A stretch of 44,136 nt of DNA from Candidatus Binataceae bacterium. Lineage in GTDB: Bacteria; Desulfobacterota; Binatia; Binatales; Binataceae. Within the stretch, counting starts at the first letter, position 1, and each line of letters opens with the position of its first letter. The translations under genes were made by a program, and so were the position numbers. Positions 16,619 through 24,896 of the stretch are shown piece after piece. The notes below the pieces were generated by a model that made no database searches, was not told where the DNA came from, and saw only the letters and a program-made list of their open reading frames with translations. The stretch is from the NCBI GenBank assembly GCA_035308025.1, contig DATGHL010000039.1, positions 1-44,136 on the forward strand, given 5' to 3'.

Positions 16619-16679
16619 AAATTTCCTGGATTTAGCGGAGCGTCTTAATCAAGCCGTGATTTCGTGGTGACCAGTCCGA

Positions 16680-18278
16680 ATGGCTAATCCAGGTTTACGC
16701 GTCCGCAGCTCGGGGCCGGCAGAAATCACGCCGCGCCGGATGGCCGCGGGCACGCTGAGTTCGCTCATCAACCGCTTGATCGGCTTGAGTCTCGCTTTTT
16801 TTGTGCTGCCGCTGGTGATCCATGCGGCCGGAACCGAGGAGTATGGATTGTGGGCGGTGATGGGTGCGACGGTAACCTACTTCGGCCTGCTGGACTGCGG
16901 AATCGGCGCGGGTTTCATTAAGTATCTCGCGGAATTTCTCGAGTACCGCGAAGCTCGGAAAATTCGACAAATCATGACGTTCGGCTTGCTGTTCTATCTG
17001 GGGCTGGGCGCACTGCTGCTGCCGCTCGCAGCGCTTTCAGGACCGCATATCGTGGGCTGGTTGAAGGTCGCTCCGCGCAATGAGGCGCTCGCGACGCTGC
17101 TGCTCCTGCTGGCAGTGGCCTATTTTGTTACCCAGAATGCGTTGGGCATCCTGTACGCCTTCATTGTCGCGATGCAGCGCAGCGACGTGGCGGCGTGGAT
17201 CGATACCTTTGGACAGGTGGTCTACGCGACTGCGGTAGTAATCCTGCTGCACATGCACTTGCAGATTCTGGCCGTTCCGATGGGGCTCTTCGCGGCGTTA
17301 TTCTGCGTCACGCTCGTGCGGCTGGTTGTGGTCTGCAGGATGTTCGGATGGCCGTTCGGTAATCCGCTGAGCCTCGACGGTGAACTGGTCCGGCGGCTGT
17401 TCGGCTTTGGCCTGTGGACGCAGATCAGCATGCTGACCGCAGTAATCAATCTCGAGACCGACCGGATCATACTGGGGGCCTTTGTCAGCCTGACCAGCGT
17501 TACATACTACGAACTGGCTAATCGGCTGGCGCTGCTCTCGCGCAATCTGCCCTTGACGCTGCTGGGGCCAATCCTGCCGGCGGCGTCCGCGATCGACGGA
17601 CGCAAGGATGATCGTCAACTGAATCGCATGTATATCCGCGCGACGCGCTACCTGGCGCTGGGCACGGGCGCGATCGCCGGGCTGCTGGTCGGCGCCGGCC
17701 CGCAGATTGTGCGGGTCTGGATGGGCCGCGACTATCCCTGGGTCACGGCGATCATGGCGGCGTTGTTGTTAACCTACGGGATCAACAATCTTACCGGAGT
17801 CGGGACAACGGTCGTGCGCGCGGTGGGCCAGCCGCATGTCGAGACTTACTACGCTGTGCTGGGGGCGGTGGTTAATGTGGCGGCCACAATCGTGCTGACG
17901 CCGATCTTTGGACTGATGGGGGTGATCGCGGGGACGTTGATCGGCTCGACGGTTGGTTCGATCTATTTTCTGTGGCTATTTCACAAATTGCGGGGGCTGA
18001 GCTGGACGGAAGTCATGAGCGAGTGGCTGTGGCGGTTGGTCGCGGCGATCGCGATCGCGGGCGCCGGCATCTGGATTATCTGCAACCACGCGCTCACGCC
18101 GTGGTGGTTTGCTGCGCGGCCGCGGGGCATGGCGGCGCTGATCGCGATTGGGGTGTTCTATGCGGGGGCTTTGTGGGTGGTGCTGTGGGCGCTCAGGTTT
18201 TGGGATCGCGACGACCTCGATCTGCTCCAGCGGCTGTTGCCGGGCCGGTTTGTGGTGGCGAAAGTGAAGCCTCAGTAG
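16680..18278 (+). CDS. Wzx-like polysaccharide flippase (MATE/MOP superfamily)
   Basis: The 532-residue protein has about fourteen hydrophobic helices. It begins with a cytoplasmic tail followed by AAGTLSSLINRLIGLSLAFFV and EEYGLWAVMGATVTYFGLLD, the conserved opening of the polysaccharide-transport (PST/Wzx) branch of the MOP exporters. An internal repeat of the six-helix unit follows, with ELANRLALLSRNLPLTLLGP typical of the central region. It should flip undecaprenyl-pyrophosphate-linked repeat units to the periplasm for the polymerase two genes upstream. A short 61-bp gap without a gene precedes it, and 15 bp separate it from the last glycosyltransferase, so it belongs to the same operon. 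Confidence 0.92.
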   Translation: MANPGLRVRSSGPAEITPRRMAAGTLSSLINRLIGLSLAFFVLPLVIHAAGTEEYGLWAVMGATVTYFGLLDCGIGAGFIKYLAEFLEYREARKIRQIMTFGLLFYLGLGALLLPLAALSGPHIVGWLKVAPRNEALATLLLLLAVAYFVTQNALGILYAFIVAMQRSDVAAWIDTFGQVVYATAVVILLHMHLQILAVPMGLFAALFCVTLVRLVVVCRMFGWPFGNPLSLDGELVRRLFGFGLWTQISMLTAVINLETDRIILGAFVSLTSVTYYELANRLALLSRNLPLTLLGPILPAASAIDGRKDDRQLNRMYIRATRYLALGTGAIAGLLVGAGPQIVRVWMGRDYPWVTAIMAALLLTYGINNLTGVGTTVVRAVGQPHVETYYAVLGAVVNVAATIVLTPIFGLMGVIAGTLIGSTVGSIYFLWLFHKLRGLSWTEVMSEWLWRLVAAIAIAGAGIWIICNHALTPWWFAARPRGMAALIAIGVFYAGALWVVLWALRFWDRDDLDLLQRLLPGRFVVAKVKPQ

Positions 18279-18293
18279 GGGGCTGAACGGGCG

Positions 18294-19433
18294 ATGCGCA
18301 TCACCTTTATATTGCCAGGTTTGGCGCTCGCTCCCGGCGGCGGCGTCCGGGTAGTTTATCGACAGGCCAACTATCTGGTGCAGCGCGGACACCAGGTGGA
18401 AATTGTTTTTCCATATGCCGTAGCCTCGCTCAACGCCGCGCAAGCTGAGTCCGCGTCGCTGCGGGAGCGGTTCGGGAAATTTCTCGAATGGAAGCGCGGG
18501 CGGCTCGCGGTGGCTATCCGGAGCGCGCGCGGAGCGTCACTGGTCTGGTGGCTCGAGCTGGACCGGCGTGTGAAGCTGAATTTCGTTGAGAGCCTCGACC
18601 AAAAAAATATCCCGGACGCCGACGCGGTCATCGCGACTTTTTGGCGCACCGCGGAATATGTCGCTGAGTATCCTGCGATCAAGGGCGAAAAATTCTATTT
18701 CATTCAGCATTATGAGATCTGGGGCGGCCCAAGCGATCGGGTTGACGCGACGTGGCGGATACCGATGCATAAAGTAATGGGGTCAAAGTGGCTGCAGTCA
18801 CTCGGAGATGAAATGGGCCTGACCGACATGTGCTACGTCCCACCCGGGGTTGATCATCAGCTCTTCCGCATCATGGCGCCGCCGGCGACGCGGCAGAGGA
18901 GTGTAGTCGGATTTTATAGCTGTCAGCCGTGGAAGGGCACCATCGATGCGGTGGCGGTTTTCGAGCGGCTGCACGAGCGCTACCCGGCACTGCGACTGAG
19001 CATGTTCGGAGCTGAGCGGCCGCGGGAAGGGTTACCGCGGTGGTTGAAATATTATAGAAATCCTCGACAGGAGCAACTCGCGCGCGAAATTTACAATACT
19101 CACTCGATCTATGTATGCGCCAGTCACGCCGAGGGTTGGGGTTTGCCGCCGGCCGAAGCGATGGCGTCGGGCTGTGCGGTGGTCTCGACCGACTGCGGTG
19201 GCGTACGTGATTACGCGGTCGATGGTGAAACTGCGCTGCTCAGTCCGCCAAAGGATCGAGCGGCGCTGTTCGACAACTTATGCCGGGTGCTCGACGATGA
19301 TGCTCTGCGGCTCGCCCTCGCCGAGCGCGGAACGAACTGCATTCGCGAATTTACCTGGGAGCGTTCCGGACCGCTGTTCGAAGGTTACTTGTGCGAAGTG
19401 CTGGCGGCATCGCGTGAGCGGGGTGCGGCCTGA
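18294..19433 (+). CDS. GT4 family (group 1) glycosyltransferase, last gene of the operon
   Basis: The 379-residue GT-B protein starts MRITFILPGLALAPGGGVRV, the glycine-rich first loop of group 1 transferases. It continues with YFIQHYEIWGGPSDRVDATW, KWLQSLGDEMGLTDMCYVPP and VVGFYSCQPWKGTIDAVAVF. The donor half carries SIYVCASHAEGWGLPPAEAM, a conserved E-G-x-G-L-P-x-x-E-A-M motif with both Glu residues of the E-x7-E pattern, then VVSTDCGGVRDYAVDGETAL. It acts in the cytoplasm on a lipid-linked acceptor and probably completes the repeat unit. A GGGGG run precedes the ATG. An intrinsic terminator about 55 bp after its stop marks the operon end. Confidence 0.92.
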   Translation: MRITFILPGLALAPGGGVRVVYRQANYLVQRGHQVEIVFPYAVASLNAAQAESASLRERFGKFLEWKRGRLAVAIRSARGASLVWWLELDRRVKLNFVESLDQKNIPDADAVIATFWRTAEYVAEYPAIKGEKFYFIQHYEIWGGPSDRVDATWRIPMHKVMGSKWLQSLGDEMGLTDMCYVPPGVDHQLFRIMAPPATRQRSVVGFYSCQPWKGTIDAVAVFERLHERYPALRLSMFGAERPREGLPRWLKYYRNPRQEQLAREIYNTHSIYVCASHAEGWGLPPAEAMASGCAVVSTDCGGVRDYAVDGETALLSPPKDRAALFDNLCRVLDDDALRLALAERGTNCIREFTWERSGPLFEGYLCEVLAASRERGAA

Positions 19434-19488
19434 TTGCTTCGATGATCGCACCGGCTTGCCGCGACCTGCCGTCCGGAGTAGCGTGCAA

Positions 19489-19528
19489 AACGAAGCGAGG
19501 CCGCATCCGCGCCCGCTTCGTTGTTTTT
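19489..19528 (+). terminator. Intrinsic terminator of the polysaccharide operon
   Basis: The arms AACGAAGCG and CGCTTCGTT pair perfectly over nine bases. They enclose a 16-base GC-rich loop that can extend the pairing, and are followed by GTTTTT. This lies shortly after the last glycosyltransferase stop and ends the eight-gene operon. Confidence 0.75.
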
Positions 19529-19638
19529 ATGGATCATCGGAGAATTGCGACGCTTTTCACGTCATCCGGCGGCCCCCGAGCAGTTTCGGCGACCGGCGCG
19601 GCCGGAGCGTTACGCTGAAGTCGACGCGCTGAAGTCTG

Positions 19639-20007
19639 ATGCGTTGCGGATACTGTCGCGAACGGGCGGGGATCATGCGCAAGATCTGTGCGACGTGCGC
19701 ACGGGTGATCGAAGTCCTCGAACGCGAGGCCGGCCGGGTGGGATGGACCGATTTGGTCGATCACTTCGCGGCGGCAGGATTGAGCCGAATTCAGGTGGAT
19801 CGGGTGCTCGACGCGGAAATCGGTGAGCGTCCGGCCTTGCGCGATGAGCTTACATCGACGATGGCGAATACTTTGATGCGCGGCCTCGGCATGCCTGGGC
19901 GTCAATCTCCCGAGGATGTGCAGCGTATTCGGCGCGCGGCGGCGCGGGGCGCGGGCGAAGGTACCTGGGCGGCAGGAGCAGCTTCGTCAAAGGCGGGAAC
20001 CAGATGA
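19639..20007 (+). CDS. Small CxxC zinc-ribbon-like hypothetical protein
   Basis: The 122-residue protein begins with four cysteines arranged as C3-x2-C6 and C17-x2-C20, a spacing compatible with a small zinc ribbon or treble clef. A helical region follows (CARVIEVLEREAGRVGW, LVDHFAAAGLSRIQVDRVLD) and then a basic, Ala/Gly-rich tail. An in-frame stop directly precedes the ATG, so the four-cysteine version is the longest possible. I do not recognise the family. The central part looks like a short helix-turn-helix or coiled segment, so a nucleic-acid or protein adaptor role is possible but unproven. It follows the operon terminator and precedes the acyl-CoA dehydrogenase gene by about 50 bp. An ATG at 19675 would remove the first CxxC pair. 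Confidence 0.6.
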   Translation: MRCGYCRERAGIMRKICATCARVIEVLEREAGRVGWTDLVDHFAAAGLSRIQVDRVLDAEIGERPALRDELTSTMANTLMRGLGMPGRQSPEDVQRIRRAAARGAGEGTWAAGAASSKAGTR

Positions 20008-20055
20008 TTGCGCCCAGCCGAATTGTGAGCCGCCGCGGGCGATAGTGGAGGTGGG

Positions 20056-20946
20056 ATGAGTATCAGCAGCATGGGCGTGATTGGCGCAGGCCAGATGGGG
20101 GTCGGCGTCGCGCAGGTGGCGGCGCAGGCGGGCGTCAGAGTCGTTCTCAATGATGTCAATGAGGCGCTTTGTATCCGCGGTCTGCAGGGGCTGGAACGCA
20201 ACCTTGATCGTCTGGTGCAACGCGGCCGGCTTAAACTTGAGGAGCGCGATCGCATAATGCGGAATATCGGCACCTCGGCCAGGCTCGAAGATTTGACTAA
20301 GGTCGATTTCGTCCTCGAGGCAGTGATCGAGCAGGAAGATGCGAAGATTGCGCTGTTCCAGAAACTCGACAAGATCTGCCCGCCGGAAGTAATTTTCGCG
20401 TCTAACACCTCCTCGATCTCAATCACCCGGATGGGCGCGCGGACCAGCCGCGCCGATCGTTTTATCGGGATGCATTTCATGAATCCGGTGCCGGCGATGC
20501 GGCTGGTCGAGATTATCCGCGGGCTGGCGACATCGCCCGAGACCTACGAGGCGACGCGGACGCTGGCCGAACGGCTGGGCAAGAGCACGATGACCGCGGA
20601 GGATTTTCCCGGCTTCATCGTCAATCGAATTCTGCTGCCGATGATCAACGAGGCGATCTATACGCTGTATGAAGGCGTTGGCGGCGTGACCGATATCGAT
20701 ACCGCGATGAAGCTCGGCACGAACCAGCCGATGGGGCCGCTCGAACTGGCGGACCTCATCGGGCTGGACACCTGCTTGGCGATCATGGAGGTGATGCATC
20801 GGGTGTTCGGCGACGACAAATATCGTCCGTGCCCGCTGCTGAAGAAATATGTCGACGCCGGATATCTTGGACGTAAAGCGACGCGCGGATTTTATACGTA
20901 CGACGCGCAGGGTAATCCAGTACCGCCGGTGGCGCCCGCGCGCTAG
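20056..20946 (+). CDS. 3-hydroxybutyryl-CoA dehydrogenase (HBDH/PaaH type)
   Basis: The 296-residue enzyme oxidises (S)-3-hydroxyacyl-CoA to the 3-keto form with NAD+, or runs in reverse in butyrate and polyhydroxybutyrate routes. The N-terminal Rossmann domain starts MGVIGAGQMGVGVAQVAAQA, and VFASNTSSISITRM-type and GMHFMNPVPAMRLVEII blocks carry the catalytic His and substrate contacts. The C-terminal helical domain has DFPGFIVNRILLPMINEAI and the GPLELADLIGLD motif. Length is typical for the single-domain family. A GGAGG precedes the ATG. The thiolase gene further right could act in the same beta-oxidation-like pathway, although other genes separate the two. Confidence 0.95.
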   Translation: MSISSMGVIGAGQMGVGVAQVAAQAGVRVVLNDVNEALCIRGLQGLERNLDRLVQRGRLKLEERDRIMRNIGTSARLEDLTKVDFVLEAVIEQEDAKIALFQKLDKICPPEVIFASNTSSISITRMGARTSRADRFIGMHFMNPVPAMRLVEIIRGLATSPETYEATRTLAERLGKSTMTAEDFPGFIVNRILLPMINEAIYTLYEGVGGVTDIDTAMKLGTNQPMGPLELADLIGLDTCLAIMEVMHRVFGDDKYRPCPLLKKYVDAGYLGRKATRGFYTYDAQGNPVPPVAPAR

Positions 20947-20985
20947 CCGCTGCTACGAGTTGCTTCGGATTAGGAGGGAAACGCA

Positions 20986-21219
20986 ATGGCAGTCAAAGCT
21001 TTCATTCTAATCGACACTTCGGCGGGGAAGGCCCGCGAAGTGGCTCATCGGTTGCGCGAGGTGGCGGGCGTGTCGGCCGCACACGCCGTGACCGGACCGC
21101 ATGACATAATCGCGATTGCGGAGGCGGCCGACGTCTCGGCGCTGGGCGAGCTGATCGTGCATAAGATCCAGAGTGTGGTGGGAGTGAATCGGAGCCTGAC
21201 ATCGATCGTGGCGGATTAG
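20986..21219 (+). CDS. Stand-alone AsnC/Lrp ligand-binding (RAM) domain protein
   Basis: The 77-residue protein corresponds to the C-terminal amino-acid-binding RAM domain of Lrp/AsnC regulators with no DNA-binding part. The beta-alpha-beta-beta-alpha-beta order is visible in AFILIDTSAGKAREVAHRLR, GVSAAHAVTGPHDIIAIAEA and ELIVHKIQSVVGVNRSLTSI, including the G-x-x-D-I-I strand of the domain. Such stand-alone copies are known as small sensor or oligomer-modulating proteins. It is preceded by a strong AGGAGGG Shine-Dalgarno and lies 39 bp after the hydroxyacyl-CoA dehydrogenase gene, so the two may be cotranscribed. What it binds is unknown. Confidence 0.85.
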   Translation: MAVKAFILIDTSAGKAREVAHRLREVAGVSAAHAVTGPHDIIAIAEAADVSALGELIVHKIQSVVGVNRSLTSIVAD

Positions 21220-21307
21220 GCGCGCCGCTCGGGCGCAACATAGTGAATTTGCACTGCTGTCGCGGTCAAACACCGCGGCGGGAGCGGATAAGGAAGACGG
21301 TAGTCGA

Positions 21308-21808
21308 ATGGCGGAGTTGCCAGTACTTAAACGTCTGCGCAAAGAGCAGGAGACGCTCAAGCGCGAGCTGACTGTGGATTTGCCGAAAGAGCTCGAACGC
21401 GCGCGCGCGCATGGCGATCTGTCTGAAAACGCAGAATGGGCGATGGCCAAGCAGCGCCAGGAATTTTTGCGCGCGCGGCTCAACAACCTCGAGGCGCGGA
21501 TCGCCGAGCTCTCGATGATCAATCTCGACTCGATCCCGCGCCAGACCGTGGGCCTGGGCAGCAAGGTCGAACTCGAAGACCTCGATGGCGGCACACGGAA
21601 CGAATACGAGATCGTCGTGCCGGAGGAAGTTGACGGCGCACAGAATCGGATCTCGTTATCCTCGCCGCTGGGCAAGGCGCTGATCGGCAAGGGTCCCGAC
21701 GACGATATCGAAGTCCAGACGCCCCGAGGTAAACGCTCATACCTGGTGGTCAAGCTCGTGACGATCCACGAGCTGCTCGCCGCCGAGAATGGCGCCGGCT
21801 CACGCTAG
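21308..21808 (+). CDS. greA: GreA-type transcription elongation factor
   Basis: The 166-residue protein rescues backtracked RNA polymerase by stimulating transcript cleavage. The N-terminal coiled coil contains ERARAHGDLSENAEWAMAKQ, the tip sequence with the acidic Asp and Glu that enter the secondary channel. The C-terminal FKBP-like domain shows SKVELEDLDGGTRNEYEIVV and SSPLGKALIGKGPDDDIEVQ. Overall length is typical, with a short C-terminal extension. A GGAAG precedes the ATG. GreB-like or Gfh factors share the fold, but the intact acidic tip and neutral spacing favour GreA function. Confidence 0.92.
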   Translation: MAELPVLKRLRKEQETLKRELTVDLPKELERARAHGDLSENAEWAMAKQRQEFLRARLNNLEARIAELSMINLDSIPRQTVGLGSKVELEDLDGGTRNEYEIVVPEEVDGAQNRISLSSPLGKALIGKGPDDDIEVQTPRGKRSYLVVKLVTIHELLAAENGAGSR

Positions 21809-21819
21809 AGCGGCGCGAA

Positions 21820-22575
21820 ATGGAGAAGCGTCCGCTAGCGCCAGCCGGCGCGTTGATACTCGGGCTGCTGATCGGGGCCGGGTTCGCCGTCGGCGGTTAC
21901 TTCATCGGGCAGGATTTTTATGCGGCGCGGATGGGCGAGCGCTATGTAACAGTCAAAGGGCTGGCGGAGCGCGAGGTCAAGTCCGACCTCGGGACCTGGA
22001 CGATAAGCTACACTGCGACTGCCGCGGAAGTCGCCGAGGCTAACGCCGCGATCGAGCAGGATCAGACGGTCGTGACGGCGTTCGCGACCGCACACGGTTT
22101 CGCTGCTGCGGAGATCGAAGTGCAGCCCACCACGGTCACCGATACTTTCGCGAGCCAATTCCAGGGCCGCCCTTTGAATCCGGCGCAACGCTATCTGATC
22201 AAGGGCGGAATCAAGCTGCGCTCAAGTAAGGTTGACCAGATTCTGACGGCGAGTCAGGACAGCGGCGAGCTGGTCAAGCAGGGGGTGGTGCTCGGTGAGA
22301 ATTATCCTCAAGCGCCGCAGTATTTCTTCACCAAATTGAACGATATTCGGCCCGCGATGCTGGCCGACGCTACGCGCAGCGCGCGCGCCGTCGCGGAGCA
22401 GTTCGCAGCCGATTCCAACAGCCGACTCGGCCTGCTGCGGCGCGCCGGCCAGGGGGTCTTCGAGATCAGCGGCCGCGATGCCAGCGGTGACAGCGTCGCC
22501 GGCGACGAGCAGGGGTCGCTCGAGAAGAAGGTCCGAATCGTCTCGACGATCGATTATTATCTCATCGCGCGGTAG
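21820..22575 (+). CDS. SIMPL domain (DUF541) periplasmic membrane-anchored protein
   Basis: The 251-residue protein has one N-terminal hydrophobic segment (GALILGLLIGAGFAVGGYFI) and a periplasmic SIMPL domain. The domain starts YVTVKGLAEREVKSDLGTWT and has YLIKGGIKLRSSKVDQILTA and ARAVAEQFAADSNSRLGLLR, the latter typical of DUF541 (A-x-x-K-A-x-x-L-A-x-x-x-G). SIMPL proteins are linked to oxidative stress resistance and oligomeric periplasmic assemblies, but the biochemical role is not established. It starts 11 bp after greA and likely shares its transcript. The uncleaved helix suggests an inner-membrane anchor rather than secretion. Confidence 0.85.
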   Translation: MEKRPLAPAGALILGLLIGAGFAVGGYFIGQDFYAARMGERYVTVKGLAEREVKSDLGTWTISYTATAAEVAEANAAIEQDQTVVTAFATAHGFAAAEIEVQPTTVTDTFASQFQGRPLNPAQRYLIKGGIKLRSSKVDQILTASQDSGELVKQGVVLGENYPQAPQYFFTKLNDIRPAMLADATRSARAVAEQFAADSNSRLGLLRRAGQGVFEISGRDASGDSVAGDEQGSLEKKVRIVSTIDYYLIAR

Positions 22576-22623
22576 GAAGCGCGCGGACTATCAAGCGCTT
22601 TGGCAGGCGCCTTTGGAGCAATA

Positions 22624-23076
22624 CTACAGTGGCTCGGCGATCGCAGCGTTGAGAAAGCGGCTGAAGAGCGCGCCGCTGGAATCGAGCGCGACGTCGTAGA
22701 TCGACGCGGTGCGGCCGGGGACAAAAACCTGATGGCCCTCGTCGAGCAAGGCCTGGAGGACGCAGAGTCCCAGGGCGGCGTATGGCCGCCCGGCCATCGG
22801 GCCGCGAATCAACAGCCAGAACAGGATGCCGTAGTTGACAAAATGGGCGGTCTTGCGGATGAAGCCATGGAGCATCGCGATAGTCGCGGCGGAGGCGGCG
22901 GGCGCAATCCAGCGCAGGATCGGCTCGATGACGCGTACTGTATTGGCCGCGGAAAACAGGGAGGTCGAGAGCACGAACATCAGGCCGATCCAGAGGATCG
23001 GCGGCGCCCAGGCCGTCAGTCCGGAGCTAGCCGCAGGGTTGCCGCCGAGCGGCGGTTTAAGCGTCGATGTGGTCAT
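22624..23076 (-). CDS. VanZ-like family membrane protein
   Basis: The 150-residue protein has four predicted membrane helices and the conserved VanZ features: GFIRKTAHFVNYGILFWLLI (R-K-x-x-H-x-x-x-Y) and LLDEGHQVFVPGRTASIYDV (D-E-x-x-Q-x-x-x-x-x-R-x-x-x-x-x-D). VanZ proteins give low-level teicoplanin resistance in enterococci, but most chromosomal relatives have no known role. It converges with the SIMPL gene and is transcribed away from zwf, leaving about 175 bp upstream in which no clear promoter was seen. Confidence 0.85.
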   Translation of the reverse strand: MTTSTLKPPLGGNPAASSGLTAWAPPILWIGLMFVLSTSLFSAANTVRVIEPILRWIAPAASAATIAMLHGFIRKTAHFVNYGILFWLLIRGPMAGRPYAALGLCVLQALLDEGHQVFVPGRTASIYDVALDSSGALFSRFLNAAIAEPL

Positions 23077-23252
23077 CTATCCTGCTAAAAGTGTGAGCTG
23101 GCCAGGTTGGTTTTTTGCTGCGCTACCCGCGCGGCGGATTATATCAAGCGCGCCTGAGCTGAGTAAGCTGCGCGGAGTTTCGATTCCGTCCGCCGGTAGT
23201 TTTCGCGCCAGTCTCATGTGCTTCGAGCCGCTCGCGCAGCTATAGTTTTACG

Positions 23253-24794
23253 ATGGAACAAACGCTCCATATAGCGACGGCGCAGCCGGCCCAGCCCTGT
23301 ACCGTGGTGGTCTTCGGCGCCTCCGGGGATCTCGCCAAGCGCAAGCTGATTCCGGCGCTCTACAATTTGCGCGCAAGCGACGGCGCGAAAAGCCCGCACG
23401 ATTTTGCGGTGGTCGGCTTCGCCCGCCGCGAGATCGCGCTCGACAAATTTCGCGGGGATGCGCGGGAATGGGCCAAGCGCTTTTCGCGCGTCGAAATCGA
23501 GGCGCGGTCGTGGGACGAATTCGCTGCGAACCTCGACTATGTCTCCGGTCTCGATCAGGCGGACGGCTTTCAGCGGCTCAAGGAGCGGCTGGAACAGCTT
23601 GAGGCGAAGCGCGGGCTGCCGCCGAACCGGATCTACTACCTCTCGGTACCGCCCGAGGCAGTGCGCGAGTGTATCGAGCGCCTGGGCGCGGCCGGGCTGA
23701 TCGCCAAAGCGGGCGCGGAGAACTTCACGCGCGTGGTGCTCGAAAAGCCGATCGGCCACGACCTCGAGAGCGCGCTCGCGATCAACCATGAATTGCACGC
23801 TCATTTTGACGAATCGCAGATTTTTCGCATCGACCACTACCTCGGCAAGGAGACGGTGCAGAACCTGCTCGCGCTGCGCTTCGCCAATGCGATCTTCGAG
23901 GGCATGTGGGGCGCGCGCAATATCGATCATGTGCAAATCACGGTGGCGGAGAGCGAGGGCGTCGGCGCGCGCGCGATGTACTACGATCCCGCCGGCGCGC
24001 TGCGCGACATGGTGCAAAACCATATCATGCAACTGCTGGCGCTGATCGCGATGGACCCGCCGGTCGCGCTCGACGCCGGTGCGATTCGCGATGCGAAGCT
24101 CAACGTGCTGCGCGCGATCCGGCCGCTGGCGCCCGGCGGCGCGCGCGACCTCGTGGTGCGCGGGCGCTACACCGACGGCCTGGCGGAGGGCAAAGTCGTG
24201 CCCGGCTATCTTAAGGAAAGCGGGATTCCGGCTGACTCGCAGACCGAAACCTTCGTCGCGATCAAGCTCTTCATCGACAACTGGCGATGGGCCGGGGCGC
24301 CGTTCTATCTGCGCACCGGCAAGCGGATGCCTGCACGCGAAAGCCTGATCTACGTCCAATTCAAGAACACCCCGCGCATCCTGTTCAATCGCAACGCGCA
24401 GCTGCCGCCCAACGCCCTGACGATCAGGATTCAGCCCGACGAAGGCTTCTCATTTGAAGTGCTGGCGAAGCAGCCGGGACTTGACGTCGTGCTGCGGCCG
24501 GTGCGGATGAACCTGCGCTATCAGAGCGAGTTTTCCGGCCAGTCGCCGGAGGCCTATGAGAGGTTGCTGCTCGAAGTCATGGCGGGCGATCACACTTTGT
24601 TTGTCAGCGCCGATTTTGTCGAAAAATCGTGGCAGTTTGTCCAGTCGATCCTTGATCAATGGCAGGCCGACCGATCGATCCCGATTCAGGATTATCCTGC
24701 CGGCAGTTTCGGTCCTGCCGCCGCTGATGTAATGATCGGCAAGGATGGCCGCGCCTGGCGCAACACGAGCGCTGACGCGGCGCCTCGGCTCTGA
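23253..24794 (+). CDS. zwf: Glucose-6-phosphate 1-dehydrogenase
   Basis: The 513-residue enzyme oxidises glucose 6-phosphate to 6-phosphogluconolactone, making NADPH for the oxidative pentose phosphate or Entner-Doudoroff pathway. The coenzyme loop is VVFGASGDLAKRKLIPALYN. The substrate-binding and catalytic signature is RIDHYLGKETVQNL, with Asp194 and His195. Further conserved blocks are VVLEKPIGHDLESA and FYLRTGKRMP. Length is typical for a full bacterial Zwf. No pgl or edd gene is adjacent, so it appears as a single cistron followed by the thiolase gene after 100 bp. Cofactor preference between NADP and NAD cannot be read with confidence. Confidence 0.97.
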   Translation: MEQTLHIATAQPAQPCTVVVFGASGDLAKRKLIPALYNLRASDGAKSPHDFAVVGFARREIALDKFRGDAREWAKRFSRVEIEARSWDEFAANLDYVSGLDQADGFQRLKERLEQLEAKRGLPPNRIYYLSVPPEAVRECIERLGAAGLIAKAGAENFTRVVLEKPIGHDLESALAINHELHAHFDESQIFRIDHYLGKETVQNLLALRFANAIFEGMWGARNIDHVQITVAESEGVGARAMYYDPAGALRDMVQNHIMQLLALIAMDPPVALDAGAIRDAKLNVLRAIRPLAPGGARDLVVRGRYTDGLAEGKVVPGYLKESGIPADSQTETFVAIKLFIDNWRWAGAPFYLRTGKRMPARESLIYVQFKNTPRILFNRNAQLPPNALTIRIQPDEGFSFEVLAKQPGLDVVLRPVRMNLRYQSEFSGQSPEAYERLLLEVMAGDHTLFVSADFVEKSWQFVQSILDQWQADRSIPIQDYPAGSFGPAAADVMIGKDGRAWRNTSADAAPRL

Positions 24795-24896
24795 CGCCAC
24801 GTTTCAACGGCGTTGATCGGGCAAGTGAGTCGGCGAGCTGCGTCAAAAATCTTTATCGGCAGAAGTGTCGATTGCATAACGGAGAGGAATCGTAAT

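Noticed and set aside
23214..24359. 381-codon minus-strand open frame opposite zwf
   Set aside because: Zwf is conserved over its whole length; the antisense frame has no support.
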